64,000 nucleotides of DNA from Denitrovibrio sp. (GCA_002869185.1 PKTN01000004.1:124001-188000), one strand, 5' to 3'. Counted from the first letter of the stretch, positions 46,160-55,338 are shown. Translations and numbers: made by a program. The notes: generated by a model not told the origin, from the sequence alone.

Positions 46160-47044
46160 CTATAGCTTCGTTAAAATATGGCTTCGGATGTCATCCAAAC
46201 AACGGGAGACATCGCTCTTTAAATTATTCAAGTAAAAAGGTTTCATAAGCTTTATACTTTCGCTTACGCTTATATCATATGGCATAAAACCTAATTTTTC
46301 AATATCAATACCAAGATATTTTTTAGTAACACTCTCAAAACCGTAAAAAACATTTAATTCTTTTCTCGTACGAATGACGTTAAGTACTATACCTACCTTA
46401 TAACTATCTACTATCTCTTGCACTTCTTCAAGTATTTTAGTATTCACCACGCCTATTTCTGTATATATTGAACTTATATTTGGGAATTGCATGCTTTTAC
46501 TATGAAGTTTCTTGCAAATATCACTCATCTCACGGAATTTTCTGAGATGGAGCTCTATTTTACGATATAATGCTACTTTGAGGAAACCGTATGAATTTTC
46601 TAGAGATGTTGGTTCTGCATTCATAAGCATGATCTTTTTATCTGCAAAGTTGAAAAAATCTACAGTGTTAAAGCTTGTTCCGGCGCCAAGGTCTAAAAAG
46701 ACGTATTTGTAATCAAGCTTTTTTAGTTTGTTTAAAACTTTTAGCTTTTCGAAATTGGTGATGTGCGCCATTCCTAGCACGTCGCTAGATCCACCGATGA
46801 AGTCAATTCCTGCTGGGGATTTGGTTATGACGTTATTAATGTCTACTTTATCTTTAAGAAACTCATATAATCCAAGCCCAGGAACTTTTAAACCTATAAA
46901 GTCGTGGGTGTTTGCACCACCAAGGTCTGCATCAACTAAAAGTACGTCGTTACCAGCAAATTTAAGTGACATTGATATATTAGATGAGAAGAAGCTTTTA
47001 CCAACTCCACCTTTTCCACTGGCTACTGCTAGAATTTCTGCCAT
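46160..47044 (-). CDS. MinD/FlhG-like ParA-family ATPase
   Basis: A 294-residue deviant Walker ATPase: GKGGVGKS at residues 10-17, DADLGGAN for switch I and FLDLGAGTSF for switch II. This is the FlhG/MinD-like branch (SFFSSNISMSLKFAGNDVLLVDADLGG-type start). Members place flagella, chemotaxis arrays or other polar complexes. Its position directly before CheW suggests positioning of chemotaxis proteins. ATG 47044 is 3 bases from the DUF2062 stop; the operon order is DUF2062, MinD-like, CheW, CheZ. Confidence 0.9.
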   Translation of the reverse strand: MAEILAVASGKGGVGKSFFSSNISMSLKFAGNDVLLVDADLGGANTHDFIGLKVPGLGLYEFLKDKVDINNVITKSPAGIDFIGGSSDVLGMAHITNFEKLKVLNKLKKLDYKYVFLDLGAGTSFNTVDFFNFADKKIMLMNAEPTSLENSYGFLKVALYRKIELHLRKFREMSDICKKLHSKSMQFPNISSIYTEIGVVNTKILEEVQEIVDSYKVGIVLNVIRTRKELNVFYGFESVTKKYLGIDIEKLGFMPYDISVSESIKLMKPFYLNNLKSDVSRCLDDIRSHILTKL

Positions 47045-47047
47045 AAG

Positions 47048-47500
47048 TTAAACACTATCCTTATATTTCTTAACTAGATAATAAGACAGAATATATGTTA
47101 TTGCGCCAAGAATCAAGCCAAGCAAGTGAGCCCCGACAAAAAATGGCACTATAAATGTTTTTGCTGTGGTGAAAATTGTACTAAAAGTTAGATCAGAAAA
47201 ATTAACTGTTATTTCAGCATGTTGCCCTGTGAAGAACTCTCCTGCCTTATAGCACAGGGTATAAATTGGAATAAACGTAAGCGGGTTAGTAATATAAGCA
47301 CCGACAATTAGAGGATATAGAGGGAGGTTGAAAATAAAAGATAGACCTATGGCTAGAACAGTATGAAAGCCTATATATGGTGAAAAGCCCACTATAACGC
47401 CAACAGCTGCTGCAGTGGCGATGCGGTTTGGTGGACAGTCCAGCTGAAGTATTTTTTGTACCTTAACTCTTAATCTGGAAACCATGAATTTAAATACCAT
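47048..47500 (-). CDS. DUF2062 membrane protein
   Basis: A 150-residue protein with three or four hydrophobic helices and the DUF2062 signature (PPNRIATAAAVGVIVGFSPYIGFHT; GAYITNPLTFIPIYTLCY). The function of the family is unknown. It is sometimes next to glycosyltransferases, but here it starts the chemotaxis operon. Start is uncertain between ATG 47500 and ATG 47485; neither has a clear ribosome site. Confidence 0.82.
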   Translation of the reverse strand: MVFKFMVSRLRVKVQKILQLDCPPNRIATAAAVGVIVGFSPYIGFHTVLAIGLSFIFNLPLYPLIVGAYITNPLTFIPIYTLCYKAGEFFTGQHAEITVNFSDLTFSTIFTTAKTFIVPFFVGAHLLGLILGAITYILSYYLVKKYKDSV

Positions 47501-47605
47501 TAAAATGAGGAAATGTCTTTATAATATATTATTGTGAATATATTTAATTATTAATTATCTTAATAAGTGGAATTGGATTTTTGTTGATTTGTAAGCAAAA
47601 AAACA

Positions 47606-47643
47606 TTGTCAAAACTGTGTATAATAATATTATAGTGTGACAA
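47606..47643. promoter_or_regulatory. inverted repeat with -10-like palindrome in the 47501-47822 gap
   Basis: TTGTCA (47606-47611) and TGACAA (47638-47643) flank a TATAATAATATTATA palindrome, which contains a perfect TATAAT at 47620. The 322-base divergent gap between the DUF2062 gene and the XRE regulator otherwise shows only AT-rich DNA. The arrangement suits an operator-promoter, perhaps bound by the adjacent XRE protein. Confidence 0.4.
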
Positions 47644-47822
47644 ACAATTGGCTTTGTATTGTAATATTGATTCATTTATTGGATCATTTTTGCTTCATTT
47701 GTTTAAACTTAAGTTAGTTAGTCATACTTTATTAGTATATTTGCTGTGCTACATGTTTACGTCATGTGCTTCTTTTGCAAATAGTTGATTTACTGGCTAA
47801 AAATAATGAGGTAATATGAAAT

Positions 47823-48638
47823 ATGTTGGGAAACAAGATTAGAAAGTTGATTAAACGAAAGGGGATTAAACAGGTCGACGTATGTCGTGCTGTGGGGCTA
47901 TCTCCTTCGAGGCTTTCAAATTACCTAAGTGGCAGTAGGGAACCAGATCTCGAAACACTTTCAAGGATTGCCAGATTCCTGGAAGTTAAGTTAGATTATT
48001 TCGCTTATGGCGATAAAATCGAAAATACTAAAGAGACTGGTGAAAGTATTAAAAACATGAGAGACAAAAGAGGTTTCTCTAAAAACGATCTGGCTACTGT
48101 TGCTAAAATTGATGTTCAAGCTTTAACAAGACTAGAGCTTGGGTATGGGGAATTTGAGAGAGATTTAATCGAGAATCTCGCATTATGTCTTACATGCAGT
48201 GTATCAGACCTTATTGGAACTGAAGAAGGGTATTCTTTTGAGCAGACTACAGGCATAGCTGCTGAGAAAGAGGCTGTTGTTTACGAACCTTCAGAGCCTG
48301 TAATTGATATTACACTTAACGATGTAGAAGATGGCAGATGTGAGATGGAAAAGGGCGCATTTTGGGTTTCTGTTAATGATGGAAGATTTGCTCCTAAGGT
48401 GAATGAGACTGATATCTTATTTATCGAAAAGGTTAAAGTTGAATCCATCGGCGATAGAGATGTTGCCCTGTATTTTGATGGTGAGTCATTAAAGTTTATG
48501 AGAGCATTCTTGTCTGGAGGCAATGTCCTCTTAGCTCCTGAGGTTGGTGCTGGTGAACCTGTTACTTATAAACAGGACGCTGAGCTTGCTACAGGATGCC
48601 GTGTGTACAAGATAAACTGGCACGCTGTTCAATACTAA
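47823..48638 (+). CDS. XRE-type regulator with two HTH domains and a degenerate LexA/S24-like domain
   Basis: 271 residues. HTH1 (about residues 6-58: KQVDVCRAVGLSPSRLSNYL) and HTH2 (about 70-128: KNDLATVAKIDVQALTRLEL) are both cro/CI type. The C-terminal domain (about 165-268) resembles the S24 peptidase fold of LexA/CI repressors. The expected Ser-Met of the active site is replaced (VNDGRFAPKV where relatives have GDSMEP), although the later Lys is present (ESLKF). Self-cleavage is therefore unlikely, and regulation by ligand or oligomerisation is more plausible. GAGG lies 11 bases before ATG 47823. Confidence 0.82.
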   Translation: MLGNKIRKLIKRKGIKQVDVCRAVGLSPSRLSNYLSGSREPDLETLSRIARFLEVKLDYFAYGDKIENTKETGESIKNMRDKRGFSKNDLATVAKIDVQALTRLELGYGEFERDLIENLALCLTCSVSDLIGTEEGYSFEQTTGIAAEKEAVVYEPSEPVIDITLNDVEDGRCEMEKGAFWVSVNDGRFAPKVNETDILFIEKVKVESIGDRDVALYFDGESLKFMRAFLSGGNVLLAPEVGAGEPVTYKQDAELATGCRVYKINWHAVQY

Positions 48639-48668
48639 AACTATAATTTTACTTTGATTTCAGAGATA

Positions 48669-48700
48669 AAAAAAGCCCGCTCATATGAGTGGGCTTTTTT
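48669..48700. terminator. bidirectional terminator between the XRE regulator and amt
   Basis: AAAAGCCCGCTC and GAGTGGGCTTTT fold around ATAT, with A- and T-runs on both sides, serving the two convergent genes. Confidence 0.9.
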
Positions 48701-48717
48701 GTTTAATAACTTAAATC

Positions 48718-50049
48718 TTACTTAATGTATGATCTTGAGTATTCAGGGTAAGCATCGATACCATGTTCGTGGAAATCGAGACCTTCAAGTTCTTCTTGCT
48801 CAGATACACGCATCTTAATAAAAATGTTTACAATTTTAAAAGTAATGAATGACACAGGGAAAGCCCATGCGAAAGCAGCAGCGATACCTATGATCTGAGA
48901 CATAATAACTGGCTCAAGTGCGCCTGTTTCAAAGTTATAGTTAAAGAGACCAGCAGCAAGAGTACCCCATGCACCACAAACACCGTGTACAGAGATTGCA
49001 CCAACTGGGTCATCAATTTTAATCTTCTCAAAGAACTGAACAGAGAGAACAACAACAACACCAGATATAAGACCGATGAGGATCGCATATGCAGGAGTTA
49101 CGTTGTAGCAACCAGCTGTAATACCAACGAGACCAGCAAGAGCACCGTTAAGCGACATACCAGCGTCGAATTTCTTGTAGAACATGTATGTTAGCCACAT
49201 TGAAGACATAATAGCTGCAGCAGGTGAAAGAGTTGTGTTCACTGCGATGAGTGGGAGTGATGAATCCGCAGCAGTTTAAGAACCAACGTTGAATCCGTAC
49301 CAGCCGAACCAGAGGATGAATACACCTATAGTTGCAAGTGGGATATTGTGACCAGGTATAGCTCTTGGCTTACCATCTTTAGTGTATTTGCCAATTCTTG
49401 GTCCGAGAACGATTGCACCAGCAAGAGCTGCCCAACCACCAATAGAGTGAACTACTGTAGAACCAGCGAAGTCGATAAAACCTATATCTTCTAACCAGCC
49501 GTGACCGTGGAAGAGTGAACCCCAAGCCCAGCTACCGTATACAGGATAGATAACCGCTGTCATGATTGCAGAGAAAATGAGGTAAGCTTTAAAGTTTGTT
49601 CTTTCTGCAACTGCACCAGAAACGATTGTAGCTGCTGTAGCACAGAATACTGTCTGGAATAGCCAGAAGCAGAGTGTCCAGTTGTCGTTTGGATCCCAGT
49701 TAGAGATAAAAAAACCTTCTGTACCAAAAAAACCAGTAGTAGTTGTTCCGAACATGATTGCGAAACCAACTGCCCAGAAAGAGAGTGAACCTATGGAGAA
49801 GTCCATAAGGTTTTTCATAATAATGTTAACTGCGTTTTTAGCTCTAGTGAAGCCTGCTTCAACCATAGCAAAACCGAGTTGCATAAAAAAGACCATAAAA
49901 GCTGCTATAAGTGTCCAAAGCCAATCAGCATTGGCCTGCACATTTGCAATCTCACTGCTGAGTGACTCAAGAGTAACAGGTTCGTCAGCTGCAAAAGCTG
50001 TTGCGCTAAGCCCTGTTATCATGAGAATTGTTAATATTTTTTTATACAT
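48718..50049 (-). pseudogene. amt: Amt/AmtB ammonium transporter, interrupted by in-frame TAA
   Basis: One 443-codon channel split by TAA at codon 258 (49276-49278). The frame before it (signal peptide MYKKILTILMITGLSATAFA, then LVEAGFTRAKNAVNIIMKN; WFGWYGFNVGS) and the frame after it (TAADSSLPLIAVNTTLSPAAA; GLVGITAGCYNVTPAYAILIG; VHGVCGAWGTLAAGLF) are both typical Amt sequence and in the same phase, with no gap. ATG 50049 has GGATGA-like spacing from the upstream gene and is preferred to ATG 50058. The P-II gene precedes it by 15 bases, the classic glnK-amtB pair, which controls ammonium uptake by nitrogen status. GAA to TAA would be the simplest change. As written, half the channel is lost. 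Confidence 0.9.
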
Positions 50050-50064
50050 AATATTCATCCAGAA

Positions 50065-50403
50065 TTAAATAGAGTCGTTGCCGGTTTCGCCGGTACGTAT
50101 TCTAAGGGCATCAGCAACATCAAGAACGAATACTTTACCGTCCCCAATTTTTCCTGTTTTAGCAGATTCAGAAACTGCTTTCATACAAGCTTCTGCGATA
50201 TCATCATTTACGACTATTTCCAACATAACCTTTGGAACGAAGTCTATCTGATATTCTGCGCCACGGTAGAGTTCATGGTGTCCTTTCTGACGACCATAGC
50301 CTTTCACTTCATAAACAGTCATACCAGTAACACCTATTGTGTTAAGAGCATCTTTAACTTCGTCAAGCATGTGAGGCTTGACTATTGCTTTGATTAATTT
50401 CAT
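50065..50403 (-). CDS. glnB: nitrogen regulatory P-II protein (GlnB/GlnK)
   Basis: 112 residues with the P-II signature: MKLIKAIVKPHMLDEVKDAL, the T-loop with the uridylylation Tyr51 in RGAEYQ, and GKVFVLDVADALRIRTGE. It binds ATP/ADP and 2-oxoglutarate and, when paired with amt, blocks the ammonium channel in nitrogen sufficiency. GGAGG precedes ATG 50403. A sigma-54-like promoter lies about 40 bases upstream, so expression is likely NtrC-controlled. GlnK would be an equally good name in this operon. Confidence 0.95.
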   Translation of the reverse strand: MKLIKAIVKPHMLDEVKDALNTIGVTGMTVYEVKGYGRQKGHHELYRGAEYQIDFVPKVMLEIVVNDDIAEACMKAVSESAKTGKIGDGKVFVLDVADALRIRTGETGNDSI

Positions 50404-50442
50404 TCTTTTCCTCCAATAGAAAAATCTGATTAAACTCCTATA

Positions 50443-50458
50443 AACAAAAACTGTGCCA
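50443..50458 (-). promoter_or_regulatory. sigma-54-type promoter of glnB-amt
   Basis: On the minus strand TGGCAC-N5-TTGTT (50458 to 50443) matches the -24/-12 consensus TGGCAC-N5-TTGC except for the last C. It is about 40 bases upstream of the P-II start codon, a normal distance. NtrC sites further upstream were not recognised. Confidence 0.75.
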
Positions 50459-50631
50459 AAATTGTTAAATCATTAGTGTCTATGGATAAAGTGATTAAAT
50501 GTTGATGTGAATGTATTGTTGATAATTGTATTATGAATAAAAAATGCTCAATTTCTGATTAAATATTCACCATTATCTAGCAATTGTTAAAAAATATGAT
50601 ATATTAACTAAACAGGTATCTGCGGGAGCAT

Positions 50632-52893
50632 ATGTTGTTAAATAGATATATTGTGTTCAATTTTATTTCTAGCCCTGTTGCGGTTTTTGGTCCTAACGGT
50701 GATATCTTATTCACTAATGATGCTTATAAGAAACGTATCAAGAGTATTGAGAATAAGGGCCTGAGTGAAGGTGTTGACTGCAATGAAGGTATTGTCTTTA
50801 CTACTGATAAAGGGCTTGTTAGGTGCTATCTAGTCTCTTCTGATATCGATGACATAGGTAATGCTGTGTGTATCTTTAAAGAGATTACTCCATTCGTGAG
50901 TCGTAAGAGTATGACTGAGATTATTGCTTCCGATAGCGATAGTAAAAATTATGCTCTTCGTAAAATAGTAGAAAAAAATCTAAGAATGTCCAGTCTTATA
51001 GATAACCTAGAGTCAGGGATATTTGTTGAAGGCTCTTCTGGAAGCCTAATACAGGTTAATAATAGTTTTCTTAAAATCATTTCAAATACAATTTTTACAG
51101 AGCTACCGACCAATGAATATGATGCTGATTTTTATCATAAATTGTTAGCTGGTCTTGTAGATACTGATGATTATATCAAAGTGAAAGATGAAATCATTAG
51201 TGGGCATAAAAGCGACACTTATGTTGACGAAGTACGTTTTAAGGATGGTCGTATATACACCCGCACTTTTAAACAGCTTTATGTTGGTGATGAGCCTAAA
51301 GGGTATCTATGGAAATTTAAAGATATTACGATACGGAAAGAGTTAGAAAGCTTTAGTATTGAGCTTGAGGCTAACTTGCAAGCATTGGAATCAAATGAGA
51401 GTGTTGGCATATACATGGAGTACCGTGGCTATAAATTTGTAAATAAGGGTTTAGAGCAATTATTAGAAGCAGATAGAGATAGCCTTATGTGCCGTGGACT
51501 TAAAGAATACCTTGGGTTTGATCTACATGCTGGTGCTTGTGGTGAAGTTTTTAATAAGACTATAGAATTTAAACAAAAAGATGGAACACCTATATATTTG
51601 GATATTGTCTCTGATTGCGTCTCAATAGAAGGGAGCCCTGCTCACGTAATTACACTTAAAGACTGCACAGAGAATGTTCTCCTACATAAAGACCTTGAGA
51701 GGAATGAGAGTAGGTTTAGAAACATATTCGAAAAGAATTTAGCTGTTATGCTGATATTTGATTCAACGACAATGAAGATTACAAATGCAAATCAGAGTGC
51801 TATTAAATTTTATGGCAAAAATATAGATGAGCTTCAAGGCTATGGGATGTGTGACATTACAATAGTCGAAAACATGAGCGAATGTGCTGATAAACTTAGT
51901 GATATCGTTCTGACAGGTACAGGAAAAAGGATATCTGCTCATCAGAAGGTTGCTGACGGTAGCATAAGAAATGTTGAACTCCTTATTTCGCCACTGAGTA
52001 AGAATGAGGATAATCTACTTTTCGTTATTGTTGACGATGTGCATGACAGAGTTAGGTATGAAAAAGAGCTAGAGAACCTAAATGAGAATCTTATCCAATT
52101 GGTAGAAAAGGAAGCTGTAAAGCGTAGAAGGCAAGAAGAACTCCTAATGGAGAAGAGCAGGCTTGCTGAGATGGGGGAGATGATAGGTAATATCGCTCAT
52201 CAATGGCGTCAGCCTCTTAGTTCACTCGCTTTTCTTATTCAAGATTTGACAGATGCATCTGCACACAATGAGATAAATGATGAGTATATTCAGGATGTTG
52301 TAAGTAAAGGTATGGGACAGATAGATTATATGTCCAAGACTATAGATGATTTTAGAGATTTCTTTAAACCTTGTAAAAAAGAGACTGTCTTTGATGATAA
52401 GAAGGATATAGGGCAGGTATTATCAATATTTTTACCGCAGGTAAAAAATAGTGATATAGATCTACATGTTTCATGCAGTTGTGAGAATGGCTCTAGTTCA
52501 GAGATGAATACGGATACTCTGACATTTTGCGAAGACCACGCAATACTTATTAAAGGGTATGCAAACCAGTTCAAACAGGTTCTTCTTAACCTACTTGCTA
52601 ATTCAAGGCATGCTGTTTTGAAATCAGTTGAGAAACGTATTGATGTGAAACTTAATGCTAATGACAAAAAGGTATTTATCATTGTTGAAGATAGCGGTGG
52701 TGGTATTCCTGAACACGTAATATCTAATGTGTTCGATCCATACTTCACAACCAAGACAGAAGAGGGCGGAACAGGTATTGGTCTTTATATGTCTAAAGCT
52801 ATTGTAGAGGATAACCTCGGAGGCACCCTCAAAGTCGAAAATATCGATGGAGGATGCCGTTTTACAATCGAGGTTGATAGGGTTAAGGGTTAG
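50632..52893 (+). CDS. cytosolic PAS-rich histidine kinase
   Basis: A 753-residue kinase with no membrane segment. PAS-like domains lie at about residues 5-90, 110-240, 250-350 and 355-470, with PAC-type ends such as YLWKFKDITIRKE. A coiled coil leads to an H-box of the HQWRQP class (NIAHQWRQPLSS) and an ATPase domain (LLNLLANSRHAVL; DSGGGIPEHVISNVFDPYFTTK; GGTGIGLYMSKAIV). It senses an internal redox or ligand signal. No response regulator is adjacent. ATG 50632 follows GGGAG. Its 3' end overlaps the last tail-fibre gene by 4 bases, and its final 16-24 bases are copied in the tail-fibre spacers. Confidence 0.9.
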   Translation: MLLNRYIVFNFISSPVAVFGPNGDILFTNDAYKKRIKSIENKGLSEGVDCNEGIVFTTDKGLVRCYLVSSDIDDIGNAVCIFKEITPFVSRKSMTEIIASDSDSKNYALRKIVEKNLRMSSLIDNLESGIFVEGSSGSLIQVNNSFLKIISNTIFTELPTNEYDADFYHKLLAGLVDTDDYIKVKDEIISGHKSDTYVDEVRFKDGRIYTRTFKQLYVGDEPKGYLWKFKDITIRKELESFSIELEANLQALESNESVGIYMEYRGYKFVNKGLEQLLEADRDSLMCRGLKEYLGFDLHAGACGEVFNKTIEFKQKDGTPIYLDIVSDCVSIEGSPAHVITLKDCTENVLLHKDLERNESRFRNIFEKNLAVMLIFDSTTMKITNANQSAIKFYGKNIDELQGYGMCDITIVENMSECADKLSDIVLTGTGKRISAHQKVADGSIRNVELLISPLSKNEDNLLFVIVDDVHDRVRYEKELENLNENLIQLVEKEAVKRRRQEELLMEKSRLAEMGEMIGNIAHQWRQPLSSLAFLIQDLTDASAHNEINDEYIQDVVSKGMGQIDYMSKTIDDFRDFFKPCKKETVFDDKKDIGQVLSIFLPQVKNSDIDLHVSCSCENGSSSEMNTDTLTFCEDHAILIKGYANQFKQVLLNLLANSRHAVLKSVEKRIDVKLNANDKKVFIIVEDSGGGIPEHVISNVFDPYFTTKTEEGGTGIGLYMSKAIVEDNLGGTLKVENIDGGCRFTIEVDRVKG

Positions 52894-53852
52894 TTTCTGA
52901 TATAGCCTAAATGATTGCCCTGAGTATTTATGGCTGGGCTGAGTGTTGAGTAGGTGGTACCCACTGCTTCGATAAAACCACTATTTGCGGCGTACAAATC
53001 TTTTGTCGTATTCCCTGTGGCTGTTGCATGATCTATAAACACTTCTGACTGGTTAATACAATAGACCCCATAGGTTGTATTGCTTTGAGTAATCATCGAG
53101 CTCTTATTGGCTATGATCACAGAATTTCCATTTGCAAAAAGACCTATACTATTACTTGTTATTGAACATGAACCAGATATCTGGCTTAACGATCCCATAT
53201 CAGTAAGCAATCCAGATTCAGAATTGTAAGATGCGGTATAGCTATTGATTGTTAATTGCGAGATATTTGAGACCTCAATACCTCTAAAACAGTTATGTGC
53301 TTCTAATTTGCCAGCAACTACTCCACTATTATTACTTACCATTAGTCCACGTCTATAAACTGTTTGTCCATTTAAAGGATAGTTCACTTCATCGTTATGA
53401 CCTAATATCTTAAAGCCACTAATGTAGCCAAGTTCCCTTTTATTAATGGATATTACGTTATTGCTTACAGGGTTCCATATGGTGCAAGCGGTTGGGTTTG
53501 TTTCATTCCCTATGATCTTCAGATTTGCTGAGTCAGGATGGTTGATTACTATTTCTTCTGTATAGGTGTATGTCCCATCAGCGACTTGGATAGTGACGAT
53601 TGCGTTATCTTTGATGCGGAATGCTGATAGAAAATCTAGAGCCTCATTTATGTCTGCATATTCCGCAGGAACATTGAGTGTCATGTCCTCTGTGATGAAC
53701 GCATTGTCTGATATGAGTATCCCCCCAGCTGTTGTCCCGTCGCCCACATAGAGCTTCTTGTCGTCTGTTGTGAATAGTAGTTCCGCTACGTCTGGTGTTA
53801 CGTTAAGCCTGTTTGCTTCGAGTTCTCTTCTGTTTTTGATAGTTGCTAACAT
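52890..53852 (-). CDS. tail-fibre-like protein, paralogue 1
   Basis: 320 residues from ATG 53852 (GGAG upstream; four codons inside the longest frame). The N-terminal 60 residues match the phage fibre/Mtd N-terminal type (ELLFTTDDKKLYVGDGTTAGG). A right-handed beta-helix-like body follows, with an opening strand block (NVPAEYADINEALDFLSAF) and many Asn/Ser-rich rungs. The C-terminus is conserved among paralogues (INTQGNHLGYIRN). These proteins probably form trimeric receptor-binding fibres. The stop overlaps the convergent kinase gene. Confidence 0.85.
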   Translation of the reverse strand: MLATIKNRRELEANRLNVTPDVAELLFTTDDKKLYVGDGTTAGGILISDNAFITEDMTLNVPAEYADINEALDFLSAFRIKDNAIVTIQVADGTYTYTEEIVINHPDSANLKIIGNETNPTACTIWNPVSNNVISINKRELGYISGFKILGHNDEVNYPLNGQTVYRRGLMVSNNSGVVAGKLEAHNCFRGIEVSNISQLTINSYTASYNSESGLLTDMGSLSQISGSCSITSNSIGLFANGNSVIIANKSSMITQSNTTYGVYCINQSEVFIDHATATGNTTKDLYAANSGFIEAVGTTYSTLSPAINTQGNHLGYIRN

Positions 53853-53880
53853 ATTGTTCTCCATTTTTTTAAATTTGTGA

Positions 53881-54213
53881 TTAGTTTCTTATGTATGCCG
53901 CGTGGTTGCCGAAAGTATGAAGAGGTGGAGATATATTCGATGGCATTGTGCCTGTGTTTTGAACAAAACCTCCATTAGCCGCATAGATAGCTGTGATACT
54001 TCCTCCGAGTGAAGCGTAGTCAGCTGGCACGTTTAAAGTCATATCTTCTGTGATAAATGCATTATCTGATATGAGGATACCGCCATGTGTTGTTCCGTCG
54101 CCCACATAGAGCTTCTTGTCATCTGTTGTGAATAACAGTTCCGCAACGTCTGGTGTTACTGAGAGTCTTTCATCTTCTGGTAGATTCTTATTTTGCATTT
54201 TTGAAATCATCAT
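53881..54213 (-). CDS. tail-fibre-like protein, paralogue 2, internally deleted
   Basis: A 110-residue copy with an intact N-terminal fibre domain (RLSVTPDVAELLFTTDDKKL) and a family-type C-terminus (HTFGNHAAYIRN). The beta-helix body is missing: NVPADYA jumps to SLGGSITAIYAANGGF. The frame is preserved. It starts at ATG 54213 after AAGGA. It could be a short fibre tip, a decoy, or a donor cassette for recombination with the long copies. A 32-bp palindrome precedes it. Confidence 0.75.
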   Translation of the reverse strand: MMISKMQNKNLPEDERLSVTPDVAELLFTTDDKKLYVGDGTTHGGILISDNAFITEDMTLNVPADYASLGGSITAIYAANGGFVQNTGTMPSNISPPLHTFGNHAAYIRN

Positions 54214-54243
54214 AATTATTTCCTTATTTGAAATATTTGAATG

Positions 54244-54275
54244 CAACCTCCATCCAGAATTCTGGACAGAGGTTG
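54244..54275. repeat. 32-bp palindrome, copy A, with kinase-3'-end repeat
   Basis: CAACCTC-CAT-CCAGAATTCTGG-ACA-GAGGTTG is symmetric apart from the two 3-base spacers. Bases 54269-54292 repeat the last part of the histidine kinase gene (GAGGTTGATAGGGTTA is identical to 52870-52885). The same element occurs between other fibre genes. Confidence 0.9.
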
Positions 54276-54345
54276 ATAGGGTTAAAGCTTAGTTTCTGAT
54301 ATAACCTAAATGGTTGCCCTGAGTCTTTAGGGCTGGGCTGAGTGT

Positions 54346-55272
54346 TTAGTAGGTTGTGCCATTTGCTTGGATAAAACCATCATTAGCAGTGTATAAGGTA
54401 TACGGACCTTGGTTATAGAGCAGGTTTGCATAGTTCAGGCTTGCAAAGCCGTTATTAATACATGTTAATCCTGAAATCCTGTTATATTGAATTAGCATTG
54501 CATTTTGAGGAGTTGGTCCTGATTCATCTGCAAAGAAAGAGGAATTTGCTCCTATGTAGACACCATCAGCATTACTTGCAATATTGCATGATTGCGAAAT
54601 GTAAAACATTGAATTTATATTTACTAAAATTCCGCTTCCTACGCAGTCTTTTATACCTAAATTATCAACTACAAACTCAGAATTATATGCAACTTCAACA
54701 CCGCAATAGCATTTTGATATTTCAATATTTCCTGCTTTAACAACAGAACCAGAATGAACACCTAGACCTCTCCTGTATACAGTAGGTGAAGGATTATCAC
54801 TTGATTGTGGATTGACTCCTGAAATGAAAAAACCACTAATGAGCCCCAACTGTCCTCTATTCACTCTAAAGACAAAGTCACTGGTAGAGTTCCATATTAT
54901 GCACTGGTTATGGTAAACAGGATTGCCTATAATTTGTAGGCTCTTAGCATCAGGGTGATCGATGAAAATTTCAGTACTGTATTCATATGTGCCATCAGCT
55001 ACCTGGATAGTTACGGTTGCATTGTCCTTGATGCGGAATGCTGATAGGAAATCGAGAGCTTCGTTGATGTCTGCGTAGTCAGCTGGCACGTTTAAAGTCA
55101 TATCTTCTGTGATAAATGCATTATCTGATATGAGGATACCGCCAAGTGTTGTTCCATCGCCCACATAGAGCTTCTTGTCGTCTGTTGTGAATAGTAGTTC
55201 CGCAACGTCTGGTGTTACTGAGAGTCTTTCATTTTCGAGTAGGTTTCTATTTTGATATTTTACTAAAGCCAT
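54346..55272 (-). CDS. tail-fibre-like protein, paralogue 3, truncated by in-frame TAA
   Basis: 308 residues from ATG 55272 (GGAG at a good distance). It has the same domain order as paralogue 1. TAA at 54346-54348 ends it 19 codons early. The following codons still encode TLSPALKTQGNHLGYIRN and then a stop at 54289-54291, so the C-terminus is present but unread. Paralogue 1 has TCA (Ser) at the equivalent codon, so TCA to TAA is the direct explanation. Confidence 0.85.
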   Translation of the reverse strand: MALVKYQNRNLLENERLSVTPDVAELLFTTDDKKLYVGDGTTLGGILISDNAFITEDMTLNVPADYADINEALDFLSAFRIKDNATVTIQVADGTYEYSTEIFIDHPDAKSLQIIGNPVYHNQCIIWNSTSDFVFRVNRGQLGLISGFFISGVNPQSSDNPSPTVYRRGLGVHSGSVVKAGNIEISKCYCGVEVAYNSEFVVDNLGIKDCVGSGILVNINSMFYISQSCNIASNADGVYIGANSSFFADESGPTPQNAMLIQYNRISGLTCINNGFASLNYANLLYNQGPYTLYTANDGFIQANGTTY

Positions 55273-55306
55273 ATTATTTTCTCCGAGATAGTGGTGGTTT
55301 TTAATG

Positions 55307-55338
55307 CAACCCCCATCCAGAATTCTGGACAGAGGTTG
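55307..55338. repeat. 32-bp palindrome, copy B
   Basis: The same palindrome as at 54244, with one arm mismatch (CAACCCC), followed at 55332-55347 by the kinase-end repeat GAGGTTGATAGGGTTA. It lies between paralogues 4 and 3. Confidence 0.9.

Noticed and set aside
47816-47842. Eight-codon upstream frame MKYVGKQD overlapping the XRE start
   Set aside because: It has GAGG at a usable distance but is too short and unsupported to call a leader peptide.
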